A stretch of 61,243 nucleotides of DNA from a cf. Phormidesmis sp. LEGE 11477. GTDB taxonomy: Bacteria > Cyanobacteriota > Cyanobacteriia > Phormidesmidales > Phormidesmidaceae. The position numbers and the translations under genes were made by a program. Below, in pieces: positions 51,341 to 60,079 of the stretch. Location of the stretch: positions 1-61,243 of the forward strand of contig NZ_JADEXO010000021.1 of NCBI RefSeq assembly GCF_015207105.1, written 5' to 3'. The notes under the pieces were generated by a model. That model worked only from the letters and a program-made list of their open reading frames with translations, did no database searches and had not been told where the DNA came from. The stretch's first letter is position 1. Every line of letters begins with the position of its first letter.

Positions 51341-51364
51341 TTCACTCTAGAAGTCTGGAGTGAG
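51341..51364 (+). promoter_or_regulatory. hairpin between apcB and apcC (possible attenuator or RNA-processing site)
   Basis: Stem TCACTCTAG with CTGGAGTGA (9 pairs, one G-U) and a 4-nt loop lies 85 bp after apcB and over 500 bp before apcC. No U-run follows, so it is more likely a stabilising or partial-termination structure than a full terminator. In other cyanobacteria apcAB is expressed more than apcC, which such a structure could explain. Confidence 0.55.
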
Positions 51365-51865
51365 TGTTAAAGGATTGAAGGCTTAGCAGATGTTTAGCGC
51401 GATCGCGAAAAGTGATCTTTAAATATCTGAGAGGCTTCGAAACATTAGCATTGATTTATCAGACTTCTAGATTGTCCTTTCCATATAGGTAACAGCTTTC
51501 GAGAGAAGCCCCGTTCAAAAAGTCCCGTTCAAAAAGTCTGGTCAAAGAAACTGAAAAAGCGATTTTGACCAAAGGATAGTTCCAAAGAGATTTCTAGCAA
51601 AGTGTAGCTGTGTCTTCAGTTCGTTTTGACGAGTGCTTAGTCGGCATGAAATATCCAATCAGAGAGAACGCTGCTGCCAGCGCCAAAAAGTAAAGGCTTA
51701 TAGGATTCTGACTTGATATCTGCTGCGCTTGTATATTTCAAGAATTCGTTTCAGATAGCAGTTTTAGATAGCAAAAGTGCGTCAGTTCTTGAGCTATGAG
51801 CGCCGCCGCCGCAACAGAATTTTAGATTTAAACCCTTCAGATTAAACACCCAAGAGGCCATTATC
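51365..51865. other. long spacer between apcB and apcC
   Basis: 501 bp that contain no ORF of note. Direct repeats of AAAAAGTC(C/T)xG and AAAGTGxx-like short motifs are seen, but nothing clear. It is unusually long for the apcB-apcC spacer, so apcC may have its own promoter here. Confidence 0.4.
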
Positions 51866-52069
51866 ATGCGAATGTTTCGAGTCACTGCCTGCGTCCCTAG
51901 TCAAACCAGGATTCGAACTCAACGCGAACTCCAGAATACTTACTTTACTAAGTTAGTTCCTTATGACAACTGGTTTAAAGAGCAGCAGCGCATCCAGAAA
52001 ATGGGAGGCACTATTGTAAAAGTAGAGCTTGCTACCGGTCGCCGTGGTGCTAATACTGGTCTGGCATAG
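51866..52069 (+). CDS. apcC: allophycocyanin-associated core linker LC (7.8 kDa)
   Basis: 67 residues, the expected size. The N-terminus RMFRVTACVPSQTRIRTQRELQNTYFTKLVPYDNWFKEQQRIQK is that of the phycobilisome small linker (CpcD-like) domain. It caps and stabilises the core cylinders. It comes 609 bp after apcB. Confidence 0.98.
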   Translation: MRMFRVTACVPSQTRIRTQRELQNTYFTKLVPYDNWFKEQQRIQKMGGTIVKVELATGRRGANTGLA

Positions 52070-52207
52070 GCACTCTATGATGGGCACTTACAAGGATAAG
52101 GACGCCGTGGCATTAAAGTCTGCCTCATAAAATCTGTACTGTAAGATTCGCACACTGCAAAGCATGCATTCTGTAGAAGCCTGATTAGGCGCATCCCCCT
52201 TTCATAA

Positions 52208-52340
52208 GTTATCGCTCGCCCTCACCCTAAATCCCTCTCCCGATGGGAGAGGGATTTTGAATCTGGTTACCCTTCTCCCTACTCTACGAGAAGAGCAGGC
52301 TCTACGGGAGTAAGGGGTTAGGGGATGAGGGCTCGATAGC
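52208..52340. mobile_element. MITE/REP-like palindromic element
   Basis: About 133 bp with imperfect terminal inverted repeats, (T/C)TATCG...GCCCTCA(C/T)CCC at the ends. Inside is a 9-bp perfect hairpin CCCTCTCCC-GAT-GGGAGAGGG and other CCCTT/AGGGG pairings. This composition matches palindromic intergenic elements spread in cyanobacteria and other bacteria. No ORF is present. It is noncoding and just downstream of apcC. Confidence 0.7.
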
Positions 52341-52405
52341 TCTGCATAAGTGGGATGCACCCAGGCTGATTTAGCTCTGAATAGATCAAGCGAAAAATTA
52401 ATAAG

Positions 52406-52443
52406 CAAAAAAGGACTATGCAAAGAGTGTGTAGTCTTTTTTG
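52406..52443 (+). terminator. rho-independent terminator downstream of apcC and the palindromic element
   Basis: AAAAAAGGACTA pairs with TAGTCTTTTTT (one bulged G) around a 13-nt loop. It ends in a T-run on the plus strand and starts with an A-run, so it may work from both sides. It may end a transcript that passes through the palindromic element from apcC. Confidence 0.7.
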
Positions 52444-52710
52444 TTTATGAGAGTAGCTCCGAGACCAACAACCCTCGATTCAACACGAGCAAGCGTAAGG
52501 GCATATTGCCACGCCCTTGATGATTCAAAAGGTAGGCGTTGGGATTTGGTATGACCAACATTTTATGGCGTTGTCCAGCTATAGCTAGCATATAGTTTGT
52601 CCGTACGCTAGCTATGTTGCGCTACAGGTCTAGGTGTCAGCATTTTGCAAAATGCATTCGTAAGCTGATTTCGCTGCAGTAGGTCGATCTGTCGACTGAT
52701 TCCAATAGGT

Positions 52711-52908
52711 CTAGCGGAGACCTATCCAAGTAAAAAAATTCTGCCCTGTGAACAGCTCTAACAAGAGTAGTGCGACAAATCCAATCATCGCGAAACGGCC
52801 ATTGATCTGTTCGGCGTATCGAGTCCAGCCGAAGCTAGGCTGTGGCTGTTCGGCTAATTCTGCAGAGTCTTGGGTACTAGATTGGGTACTAGGAGAAGGT
52901 GTTGCCAT
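52711..52908 (-). CDS. high light-inducible protein (HLIP/Scp)
   Basis: 65 residues with one transmembrane helix. The chlorophyll-binding motif [12 protein letters not shown] precedes the hydrophobic stretch [14 protein letters not shown]. The first 30 residues are Ser/Gln/Thr-rich. HLIPs bind chlorophyll and carotenoid and protect photosystem assembly under high light. They evolved into plant LHC proteins. A light-responsive promoter is expected in the 580-bp gene-free upstream region. Confidence 0.95.
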   Translation of the reverse strand: MATPSPSTQSSTQDSAELAEQPQPSFGWTRYAEQINGRFAMIGFVALLLLELFTGQNFFTWIGLR

Positions 52909-53488
52909 TAAAGATAACCAGTTAGCGTTTTTCTGTATATTAGGCGGTTAGCGGATATATCAGAGAGATTTTTTACGACAGACTAACTACAAACTACTGG
53001 TATAAAAACGTTGGTATAGGAGCGCTAGTCAAGGAAAGCTGCAAATAACGTTAGTAAGAATTGTTTAGTCGTGTATGTAGCGCTATTCAATCTTGTACCT
53101 CTAGTGCGAAAGCGCTGTTTCAAAGAGGTTGGCAGATCTCGGCTGAGGATTTTCTATTTTTTCAGGACTATTTTGCTGTTGGCCATAGAGGCTATAACCG
53201 TATAGCAAACTAATAGAATGGTCGTCAAAAAATGCAGTATTGATGAAGTCGCAACGGTTGGCTAGACTTTAGTATAGTCATTGATACTCTCGATGCTGAT
53301 ATTCTTGATGTATCAGCATAAAAAATAGCTATTAAAATTGATCTCTGGTTAAGAGTATTGTTTGTGACTTTTACTTACTACTATTTACCTTTGCGTTTGG
53401 TTGTTCAATGAGACCGTATGCAAGCAGGGATATTAGCTACAGCACCTTATGGTTAGCCTAGAAAATCTAAGCTAAATAAAAGAGCGTT
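52909..53488. other. intergenic region between divergent hlip and abrB genes
   Basis: 580 bp holding the two promoters. No coding potential above a few codons. It contains the palindrome at 53293-53319. AT-rich, with TATAAAAACG and similar sequences at about 53000. No consensus -35/-10 pair is convincing. Confidence 0.45.
53293..53319. promoter_or_regulatory. 9-bp palindrome upstream of cyAbrB
   Basis: ATGCTGATA and TATCAGCAT pair perfectly around a 9-nt spacer. Followed by AAAAAAT on the plus strand. It lies 170 bp before the abrB-like start and could be an operator (perhaps autoregulatory) or a weak terminator. Confidence 0.5.
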
Positions 53489-53884
53489 ATGGCGAACAAA
53501 AACCAACTGCTGAAGGGGAAAGCCCTCCTCCAGAAAATAAATGAGCTAGCCCATTTATCCAAGCGTGAAAGCGCACAGGCGTGTGGGTATTACACAGAAA
53601 AGGATGGTCAGATCAGAGTAAACCTAGCGGACTTTTACGATGCGCTATTAGAGGCTAGGGGAATCTTACTAAATCCTGAAGGGACTAAAGATGGTAGAGG
53701 ACGAGAGCCGACCTATCGAGTAAGCGTTCATAAAAATGGTCAGATTGTGATTGGTTCTACCTATACGCAGGCTATGGGGCTAAAGCCTGGCGATGAATTT
53801 ATCATTAAGCTGGGCTATAAACACATTCGACTCGAACAAATGGGCGATCGCGATGATGATGATGATAGTGAAGCAGATGTATAA
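53489..53884 (+). CDS. cyAbrB-type transcriptional regulator
   Basis: 131 residues of the cyanobacterial AbrB family. The conserved N-terminal half (LLKGKALLQKINELAHLSKRESAQACGYYTEKDGQIRVNLADFYDALLEARGI) precedes the AbrB-like C-terminal DNA-binding fold (VSVHKNGQIVIGSTYTQAMGLKPGDEFIIKLGYKHIRLEQ). The acidic tail is DDDDDSEADV. Family members regulate carbon and nitrogen metabolism and hydrogenase genes in model cyanobacteria. Convergent with cobL, with 6 bp between their stops. Confidence 0.93.
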   Translation: MANKNQLLKGKALLQKINELAHLSKRESAQACGYYTEKDGQIRVNLADFYDALLEARGILLNPEGTKDGRGREPTYRVSVHKNGQIVIGSTYTQAMGLKPGDEFIIKLGYKHIRLEQMGDRDDDDDSEADV

Positions 53885-53890
53885 ATCCGC

Positions 53891-55375
53891 TCAGTCTTCT
53901 TCAGAGTTGTTCATCGATAGTGTTATCAGCGTGATGGGATTGAGCGGCGAAAATCTGGTCAGTGGCCCCACAGGAATTGACCGCGAGATGTTGACTTGTG
54001 TTAGCTGATATTGCCAAGTGTGTTTGATCTTCGAGTCTACCTTTCGGCTGCTCTTCGGCTTATCTTTCAGTTTATCTAGAGATGCTAGCCGGCCAGCTAT
54101 GTAGGTCTGGCTATCTGCGTCTTCTCGATCGAGCCAACCGATTACCTCCGCTACGCTTTCTACGGTGGCTAGCGCTAAAACAATTCGCCCTGAAGTTAGC
54201 GCTAGATCGCGGGCTGAATGAGGGAGATCGTCTTGAAAATTGGTGGCGCGCTTATGCTGAAAGCGCCAGTGGAGATAGCTGAGAATATCGGTAAGCCGAC
54301 CGCTGCTACCGCCAATAAAAACTCGATCGGGGATGGGCAACTGTGAGAGAGCCTCGGGCGCTTTGTCTTGAATAATCTGTATCGGCGCGATCGCCAACCG
54401 CTGGGCGTTTTGTTCAATCAAAGCTGCCCCCATTGCGGTTTTCTCAATGGCGTAGATCTGCGCTGATGGACACAGCCGACTGAGTTCTATGCTGATAGAG
54501 CCTGTACCAGCGCCAATATCCCAGATGACCTGACCAGGTAAAGGGGCGATCGCCCCTAAGATCAGCAGCCGAATTTCGCGTTTGGTCATCAGTGTGGGCC
54601 GATCGGGAAAGCCTTTGAATGCTGAATCAGGTAAGCCAATCAGCGGCAGACTATCTAGAACTGAACTTGATTTTGGGATAGATTCGGGCGATCGCAAAAG
54701 CACGACGACGTTTAGAGATGCATAGGTTGGCGCTTGCTCGCTATACAAACCAAGTCGTTCTGCCTCGCCGCCTAGATTTTCGCAGACCCAGATTTGGTAT
54801 TGGATAGGCAGCTCTAGCGCCTCAACGAGCTGTGCGATCGCACTTGGCGTCAAGACAGAATCTGTCAGCACCGCAATTTTTTCATCGCCGCGCTTCAGCG
54901 CTTTGGTCAGCAGCGCTTCGCCCCGACCGTGAACGCTGACCAAAGTGGCCGACTGCCAAGGAATTTTTAGGCGACTAAAGGCTAGCTGAATAGCGCTAAC
55001 TTGAGGGTGAAACGTCAACTGCTCTGCTGGGAAACTTTCGAGCAGCAGTCGCCCGATGCCAAAAAAAAGCGGATCGCCAGAAGCGAGCACAACGATACGT
55101 GCCTCTATATGGGTGGCGAGATGCGATCGCAGATGATCAAACACTTCAGAAAAATTGCCCAGCGGCCATCGCTGTATTTTCCGGCCAGCATCCTGGCCAG
55201 TACCCCGATCATTTTCAAGCTGATCGAGCGCTTGAAAACTGTCTAAATGCCGCTGACTCCCTATCAAAACCGTCGCCGCTCTGACAATCTCTAAGGTCTC
55301 TAAATTCAGACTCTCAGCACCGCTAAGGCCGACGCCAACCACCTGAATTTTCGGCTGCCCCAAAGTGCTATTCAC
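53891..55375 (-). CDS. cobL: precorrin-6Y C5,15-methyltransferase (decarboxylating), CobL/CbiET
   Basis: Bifunctional cobalamin enzyme. The N-terminal CbiE half (VVGVGLSGAES...VLIGSQRHLDSF, ASGDPLFFGIG, VSVHGRG) methylates C5. The C-terminal CbiT half (TKREIRLLILGAI, WDIGAGTGSISIEL, AIEKTAMGAALIEQNAQRLA, VFIGGSSG) methylates C15 and decarboxylates. I use GTG 55375, which overlaps the cobH stop as GTGA, a coupled arrangement. A TTG at 55390 would add five residues. The C-terminus is about 60 residues longer than usual, with a polar stretch then NISRSIPVGPLTRFSPLNPITLITLS. That tail includes a threonine/leucine-rich end whose purpose is unknown. Confidence 0.93.
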   Translation of the reverse strand: MNSTLGQPKIQVVGVGLSGAESLNLETLEIVRAATVLIGSQRHLDSFQALDQLENDRGTGQDAGRKIQRWPLGNFSEVFDHLRSHLATHIEARIVVLASGDPLFFGIGRLLLESFPAEQLTFHPQVSAIQLAFSRLKIPWQSATLVSVHGRGEALLTKALKRGDEKIAVLTDSVLTPSAIAQLVEALELPIQYQIWVCENLGGEAERLGLYSEQAPTYASLNVVVLLRSPESIPKSSSVLDSLPLIGLPDSAFKGFPDRPTLMTKREIRLLILGAIAPLPGQVIWDIGAGTGSISIELSRLCPSAQIYAIEKTAMGAALIEQNAQRLAIAPIQIIQDKAPEALSQLPIPDRVFIGGSSGRLTDILSYLHWRFQHKRATNFQDDLPHSARDLALTSGRIVLALATVESVAEVIGWLDREDADSQTYIAGRLASLDKLKDKPKSSRKVDSKIKHTWQYQLTQVNISRSIPVGPLTRFSPLNPITLITLSMNNSEED

Positions 55376-56040
55376 TGCTCCCAAGCCCAAATCATTACCG
55401 CGTTCAAGATCGCTGCGGCCACGGCTGAGCCACCTTTGCGGCCTTCGACTAAGATATGAGGAATTTTCAGAGCTGCGAGCGCCTGCTTGGATTCCACGAC
55501 GTTGATAAACCCAACTGGCGCACCGATGACTAGAGCTGGCTGCCAGCGTCCGGATTCTACCGCCTGGCAGAGCGTCAACAGAGCGGTAGGCGCGTTGCCT
55601 ATGGCCACGATTGCACCGGGATGACTTTGGATACAGTTGGCCATGCCGATGGCGCTACGGGTTCGATTGTGACTGAGAATAGGAGACTCGATCTGAGAGG
55701 GCTGAGCGGGCTCAGATCTTCTAGCGCTGAGTGGATTAGTTGCCTGCTGAACAGCGACGGTGACTTGAGACTGCCAGGTACGAGCAACCACTGTACTAAT
55801 ACCAGCGGCAACCATCGAAACATCGGTGACAATCGGTGCGCCCGATTTAAGCGCTCTAATCGCGGCCTCTATCGGCTGGTAGCAAAATTTCACTAGCTGC
55901 TTAAATTCAAAATCAGCAGTGGTATGGATAATTCGGCGGGCGATCGCATATTCTGCTGCCGTAAAATGATGTTCGCCAATCTCTCGGTCAATCTGCTCGA
56001 AGCTGGCTAGGGTGATGGCATGCTCGCCGTACGCTGGCAT
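55372..56040 (-). CDS. cobH: precorrin-8X methylmutase
   Basis: 222 residues (CbiC/CobH). It moves a methyl from C11 to C12, converting precorrin-8X to hydrogenobyrinate or the cobalt analogue. Features include VRxxIHTTADFEF (active-site His in RRIIHTTADFEF), PIVTDVSMVAAGI, VAIGNAPTALL and PALVIGAPVGFINVVESKQAL. Upstream member of a coupled pair with cobL. No B12 riboswitch was found upstream. Confidence 0.96.
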   Translation of the reverse strand: MPAYGEHAITLASFEQIDREIGEHHFTAAEYAIARRIIHTTADFEFKQLVKFCYQPIEAAIRALKSGAPIVTDVSMVAAGISTVVARTWQSQVTVAVQQATNPLSARRSEPAQPSQIESPILSHNRTRSAIGMANCIQSHPGAIVAIGNAPTALLTLCQAVESGRWQPALVIGAPVGFINVVESKQALAALKIPHILVEGRKGGSAVAAAILNAVMIWAWEQ

Positions 56041-56072
56041 CGACTCGCTCTCCTCCGATTAGCTTCCCGCGA

Positions 56073-56576
56073 TTAGTTGTCCTCCGACTGGCTTTCCTCC
56101 GATGAAGAAGGCCGCTCAGCGAGGCGATAAGACTGCTCTTCTAGATAAATTTCGCTGGCATCAATGGCGTCAATCACAATCGCCTCGTATTTTACAATCC
56201 CTGACACCGTTGCGGCATCACCGACGCTAGGTTCAGATTGACGAGTCAAAACCCAAAGACTGCCTGTATCGTCTTGGATCTGATAGAGCCAGCCGTCTAG
56301 AATCGCAACTCGCTGCATCACCCTACCAGAAATAGCCACTTTGTCCTCAGCCCGCTCAGCGCTGAGCGCATTAATCGCCATCGGCGATCCTGGCATTCGT
56401 AAACCACCAGGCAGACTCACAGGGGGCAAGGGCACTTCCGAACCAGACGGCACGCCAGGCCCCGTTTCTGCCACTGTGCAGCCAGCTAGCAGCACTAATA
56501 GCACCAACGCGCTCTTCGATCTAGAAGCCAATCTCAATATTTTCGTGAGCTGATAGCCGATTGTGGATACTTTCAT
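56073..56576 (-). CDS. putative lipoprotein with OB-fold-like domain
   Basis: 167 residues. Basic N-terminus, hydrophobic stretch and lipobox LLAGC (Cys about 33). The mature part, with AISGRVMQRVAILDGWLYQIQDDTGSLWVLTRQ and VGDAATVSGIVKYEAI, has the strand pattern of NirD/YgiW-type or OB-fold DNA/oligosaccharide-binding domains. A weak repeat of the type VSG.V occurs. The function is not known. Its end is 32 bp from cobH, so it may be in the same operon as cobH-cobL. Confidence 0.75.
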   Translation of the reverse strand: MKVSTIGYQLTKILRLASRSKSALVLLVLLAGCTVAETGPGVPSGSEVPLPPVSLPGGLRMPGSPMAINALSAERAEDKVAISGRVMQRVAILDGWLYQIQDDTGSLWVLTRQSEPSVGDAATVSGIVKYEAIVIDAIDASEIYLEEQSYRLAERPSSSEESQSEDN

Positions 56577-56662
56577 AAAAGGTTCTTTAGCAGAAACTGA
56601 GATTCAATAGACGGATGACAAGCGGCTTTCGTTACTTTTGCTACAGTACTTTGGTAATCTGA

Positions 56663-56752
56663 GCTTTGGCAGTTCAGGCTTTGGCAGTTCAGGCTTTGGC
56701 AGTTCAAGTTCTGGCAACTGAAGTTTTGATGATCTGGGCTTTGATAGTCTGG
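56663..56752 (+). repeat. 15-bp degenerate tandem repeat upstream of folD
   Basis: Six consecutive 15-bp units. The first three are nearly identical (GCTTTGGCAGTTCAG), and the last three drift (GTTCTGGCAACTGAA, GTTTTGATGATCTGG, GCTTTGATAGTCTGG). The unit length is five codons. A minus-strand 80-codon frame across it (56573-56815) encodes NCQSL-type repeats and ends in an ATGA with the lipoprotein start; I treat it as unproven. Confidence 0.8.
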
Positions 56753-56816
56753 TTCTAGCACCTTAATTGTCAGCAGTTCGATTCGGCTTTTGGGGTCGGT
56801 AGCGTACTTTAACATT

Positions 56817-57701
56817 ATGGCTCAGCTCCTCGACGGGAAAGCACTCGCGAAACAGATTCAAACAGATCGCATCTCAGCGATTCAGGCTTGGACCCAGCAG
56901 GTCGGTCGGCCACCAGGACTGGCTGTGCTGATGGTCGGAGATAATCCCGCTAGCGCTGCCTATGTGCGTAATAAAGAGCGAGCCTGCGAACGCATAGGCG
57001 TTGCCTCTTTGGGAAAGCACCTGCCTCAAGAAATTGATCAAAATGAGGTTGCCCGAGAAATCCTGGCGCTCAACGAAAATCCAAATGTGGACGGCATTTT
57101 GGTGCAGCTACCGCTGCCTAGTCATCTAGAGCCATCTAGCCTGCTGAGCCTGATCGATTCGCGCAAAGACGTGGACGGTCTACATCCTCTTAATTTGGGG
57201 CGGCTAGTTAGAGGTGAACCGGGGCTGCGTAGCTGCACGCCAGCCGGTATCATGCGGCTGCTGACAGAGTATGATTTGCCTTTGGCTGGCAAGCGGGCCG
57301 TGGTCTTAGGTCGTAGCATTCTAGTGGGTAAGCCGATCGGATTGATGCTATTGGCAGCGAATGCAACGCCGACCTTTGCTCATTCTAAAACAGAAAATTT
57401 GTCTGAACTGATCCGCTCAGCCGATATTCTTATAGCAGCGGTCGGTATTCCTCAGCTCGTTACTCAAGAGATGGTAAAGCCTGGATCGATAGTGATTGAT
57501 GTGGGTATCAATCGTGTAGAAGATGCGGCCACGGGCAAGTCTAGGTTAGTTGGCGATGTGGACTTTGACAGCGTTGAGCCGATTGCCGGTGCAATTACTC
57601 CGGTGCCTGGGGGAATTGGCCCTATGACAGTGACCATGTTGTTAGAAAATACAATCATGAGTTATTGCGATCGCAACCATCTCTCTTTTAGTAGTGATTA
57701 G
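56817..57701 (+). CDS. folD: methylenetetrahydrofolate dehydrogenase/cyclohydrolase
   Basis: 294 residues from ATG 56817 ([11 protein letters not shown], the typical start; a longer frame from 56790 would add nine residues). Converts 5,10-methylene-THF to 10-formyl-THF. Conserved features are [13 protein letters not shown] with the catalytic Lys, [38 protein letters not shown] and [15 protein letters not shown]. The next gene is crtE after a 32-bp gap, a common cyanobacterial pairing. Confidence 0.97.
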   Translation: MAQLLDGKALAKQIQTDRISAIQAWTQQVGRPPGLAVLMVGDNPASAAYVRNKERACERIGVASLGKHLPQEIDQNEVAREILALNENPNVDGILVQLPLPSHLEPSSLLSLIDSRKDVDGLHPLNLGRLVRGEPGLRSCTPAGIMRLLTEYDLPLAGKRAVVLGRSILVGKPIGLMLLAANATPTFAHSKTENLSELIRSADILIAAVGIPQLVTQEMVKPGSIVIDVGINRVEDAATGKSRLVGDVDFDSVEPIAGAITPVPGGIGPMTVTMLLENTIMSYCDRNHLSFSSD

Positions 57702-57733
57702 TCCACACCATCCATCCTCTCCCATCTCCTCTC

Positions 57734-58657
57734 ATGGCGACCACGAATCTCGATAGCCCCAGCACCTTCGATCTCAAAAGCTATCTTAGCGATCGCTCTC
57801 GTCAGGTAGAAGCTGCAATCGACGCCGCTCTGCCAGTGGTCTATCCCGAACAAATCTATGAGGCCATGCGCTATTCCCTGCTAGCCGGGGGCAAGCGGCT
57901 GCGACCCATCCTATGCTTAGCCACCTGCGAAATGCTAGGCGCTAGAACAGAGATAGCGATGCCCACAGCTTGCGCCTTAGAGATGGTTCACACCATGTCG
58001 CTCGTTCACGACGATTTACCAGCGATGGACAATGACGACTATCGCCGGGGCAAGCTGACTAATCACAAAGTGTATGGTGAAGGGGTGGCGGTGCTAGCAG
58101 GCGATGCGCTGCTAACCTATGCGTTTGAGCAGATTGCGACCCAAACACCGCAAGGCCCAGACGGGGCCGATCCAAGACAGATTTTGAAAGTAGTGGCGCA
58201 GCTCGGACGCGCGGTAGGTGCAGAAGGGCTCGTCGGCGGGCAGGTGGTCGATCTAGCCTCAGAAGGAATGCTGGTCGATGAAGAGACCTTGACGTTTATT
58301 CACATGCACAAGACGGCAGCGCTGCTAGAGGTGTCGGTAACTAGCGGGGCGATGCTGGCCGGGGCGTCTGAGGGCGTTGTCGATCGGCTGCGGCGGTATG
58401 CTCAGCGGATTGGACTCGCCTTTCAAATCGTCGATGATGTGTTGGATATTACCTCTACACCTGAGGCATTGGGTAAATCTATCGGCAAAGACGTTGCAGC
58501 TCAAAAGGCGACTTATCCTAGGCTGTGGGGATTAGAAGAGTCTCAGCGAAAAGCCGATCAGCTAGTGGCTGATGCGATCGCAGAGCTCTCAGAATTTGGC
58601 GAGGGGGCTCAGCCTTTAGTTGCGATCGCCCAGTTCATCACCGCTCGTACCCACTAG
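57734..58657 (+). CDS. crtE: geranylgeranyl diphosphate synthase
   Basis: 307 residues, polyprenyl synthase fold. First Asp-rich motif in [22 protein letters not shown] (DDxxxxD) and second in [12 protein letters not shown]. The length and the sequence [18 protein letters not shown] fit the GGPP enzyme that supplies carotenoids, chlorophyll phytol and quinones. It lies 32 bp after folD and 74 bp before the PAP2-like gene. Confidence 0.95.
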   Translation: MATTNLDSPSTFDLKSYLSDRSRQVEAAIDAALPVVYPEQIYEAMRYSLLAGGKRLRPILCLATCEMLGARTEIAMPTACALEMVHTMSLVHDDLPAMDNDDYRRGKLTNHKVYGEGVAVLAGDALLTYAFEQIATQTPQGPDGADPRQILKVVAQLGRAVGAEGLVGGQVVDLASEGMLVDEETLTFIHMHKTAALLEVSVTSGAMLAGASEGVVDRLRRYAQRIGLAFQIVDDVLDITSTPEALGKSIGKDVAAQKATYPRLWGLEESQRKADQLVADAIAELSEFGEGAQPLVAIAQFITARTH

Positions 58658-58731
58658 CCTTAAGCCGTTTTAGCTTTTGATTGCTTTCGAGACCGCGCTC
58701 ACCCTTCCTTAATTTGTCACTATCTCGACCC

Positions 58732-59193
58732 ATGCAGGACTTCAGCGATATCTTTCAAAATCATGTGCTCTGGGTAGCGCTTGCTGCCTGTATCGCAGCT
58801 CAAGCCCTCAAACTGGTGTTTGAATTTGTTCAGCACCGTTCTATCAATCCTAGGGTCTTAGTTGAAACTGGCGGCATGCCTAGCGCCCATTCTGCATTAG
58901 TTACCGCGCTTGCCTGCGGCGTCGGCCAAACGATTGGCTGGAGCACACCTGCTTTTGCAGTAACCTCAGTGTTTGCGGTGATTGTTATGTACGACGCGGC
59001 GGGCGTGCGGCAGGCAGCAGGCAAACAGGCCAAGATTCTCAATCAAATTCTAGACGAGCTATTCCAAGAGAACTCACAGTTCAATGAAGACCGACTAAAA
59101 GAGCTGCTTGGTCATACGCCTGTACAGGTGATCGTCGGTTCGATGCTAGGAGTGCTGGTGGCTTGGCTGTCTACCCCTGGCTGGTTAAGTTAG
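58732..59193 (+). CDS. divergent PAP2-family membrane protein
   Basis: 153 residues when started at ATG 58732. The alternative TTG at 58681 adds 17 residues without typical features. It has three to four hydrophobic helices and the conserved GGMPSAHSALVTALA and VIVMYDAAGVRQAAGKQA, with TPVQVIVGSMLGVL. These are the family's PAP2-like motifs, in which the usual catalytic pattern is changed. Conserved next to crtE in many cyanobacteria and in plant chloroplast relatives. Enzyme activity is not established. Confidence 0.9.
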   Translation: MQDFSDIFQNHVLWVALAACIAAQALKLVFEFVQHRSINPRVLVETGGMPSAHSALVTALACGVGQTIGWSTPAFAVTSVFAVIVMYDAAGVRQAAGKQAKILNQILDELFQENSQFNEDRLKELLGHTPVQVIVGSMLGVLVAWLSTPGWLS

Positions 59194-59220
59194 ACCGATT
59201 GAGCGAGGAAGCATAAAGCA

Positions 59221-59967
59221 CTAGTTAGTAGAAACGACGACCGATTCCGAGAGCCGCACCACTTCTTGAGCATTGACCATCACAGCAGCTAGCTGGGCAT
59301 CGCTCAGTTTTTGCAAAATCGCTGAAGCACTGTCTTCGCTCTCGCTATAGCTGGCTAACAGATAGGGACGCTGCTGATAGACGGCCAGTCCTACTGAAGA
59401 CACTAGCTGACTGACGGTCGCAGCGATTTCTGGACTGCTGTTGTAATCGACTAGGACGGCGTAGCCTGTTTCCAAGCGAGTTGGCTCGAAGGTGAAAGAG
59501 GTAGGTGCGGCTGTAGTCGCCGATTCTGCTGTCTCCGGTGCGGCAGTTGCCTCCGGTATGGCGGTTGCTTCTGGCGGGGTGGTTGCCTCTGGTGATGAAT
59601 TGCCGCTGGCTACGGTCTGATTGCTGGGCCTGAGCACAAAGCTTTCATAGCCTGCTTCGGAGCTCATGTAGCTAGACCAGGCGTTGACCGTTTCTAGCCT
59701 CGTAAAGCTCCCTGCTCGGACTAGCACTTCGTCAAGATATCGGCAGATTAGTACAGAGCTTTCGACCGGCAAGATAGCCGCAATGTCGGCTCGTTCAGTT
59801 TCATTTCTACCCCGCACCAGCAGCAGATATTCTTGATTACCAGGCGGCGGGCAGACGGGTGGATCTGATTGAGCGAACACCGATGCCATCGACATTGAAA
59901 ACGGAACGAAGAAGGCAGATGTGCCTAATAACAAAGTCGCTAGTGTCGAACGGTGGATCGGTTTCAT
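59221..59967 (-). CDS. secreted hypothetical protein with Ala/Thr/Pro/Glu linker
   Basis: 248 residues. Signal peptide of about 33 residues with AQ cleavage (SVFAQS). Two similar domains of about 80 residues flank an acidic low-complexity linker: EYLLLVRGRNETERADIAAILPVESSVLICRYLDEVLVRAGSF and GYAVLVDYNSSPEIAATVSQLVSSVGLAVYQQRPYLLASYSES. Each looks like a SPOR-type alpha/beta fold and both share the pattern, so an internal duplication is likely. The linker has imperfect PEAT repeats (EATTPPEATAIPEATAAPE). Function unknown. Confidence 0.75.
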   Translation of the reverse strand: MKPIHRSTLATLLLGTSAFFVPFSMSMASVFAQSDPPVCPPPGNQEYLLLVRGRNETERADIAAILPVESSVLICRYLDEVLVRAGSFTRLETVNAWSSYMSSEAGYESFVLRPSNQTVASGNSSPEATTPPEATAIPEATAAPETAESATTAAPTSFTFEPTRLETGYAVLVDYNSSPEIAATVSQLVSSVGLAVYQQRPYLLASYSESEDSASAILQKLSDAQLAAVMVNAQEVVRLSESVVVSTN

Positions 59968-60079
59968 AGTCGCCTTTTTACAGGAAAGCCTGTTGACAAA
60001 AGATTAAGATGCTCGCGAGCGGTAGCAAAATGCAAGCGTGATGGAAAGAAAAGAGCTAGGGAAGAGCTAGAAAAAAGGG

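Noticed and set aside
51900-51925. GATTCGAACT resembling a tRNA T arm
   Set aside because: It lies inside the apcC coding frame and no acceptor or anticodon arms flank it.
55376-55390. TTG start for cobL
   Set aside because: The GTG overlapping the cobH stop is a better coupled start, and the five extra residues are not conserved-looking.
56041-56072. Cobalamin riboswitch upstream of cobH
   Set aside because: The spacer is only 32 bp and no B12-box-like sequence was seen around the operon.
56573-56815. 80-codon minus-strand frame upstream of the lipoprotein gene
   Set aside because: Composed mainly of a 15-bp repeat and overlaps the folD start on the other strand; kept as a finding but not called as a gene.
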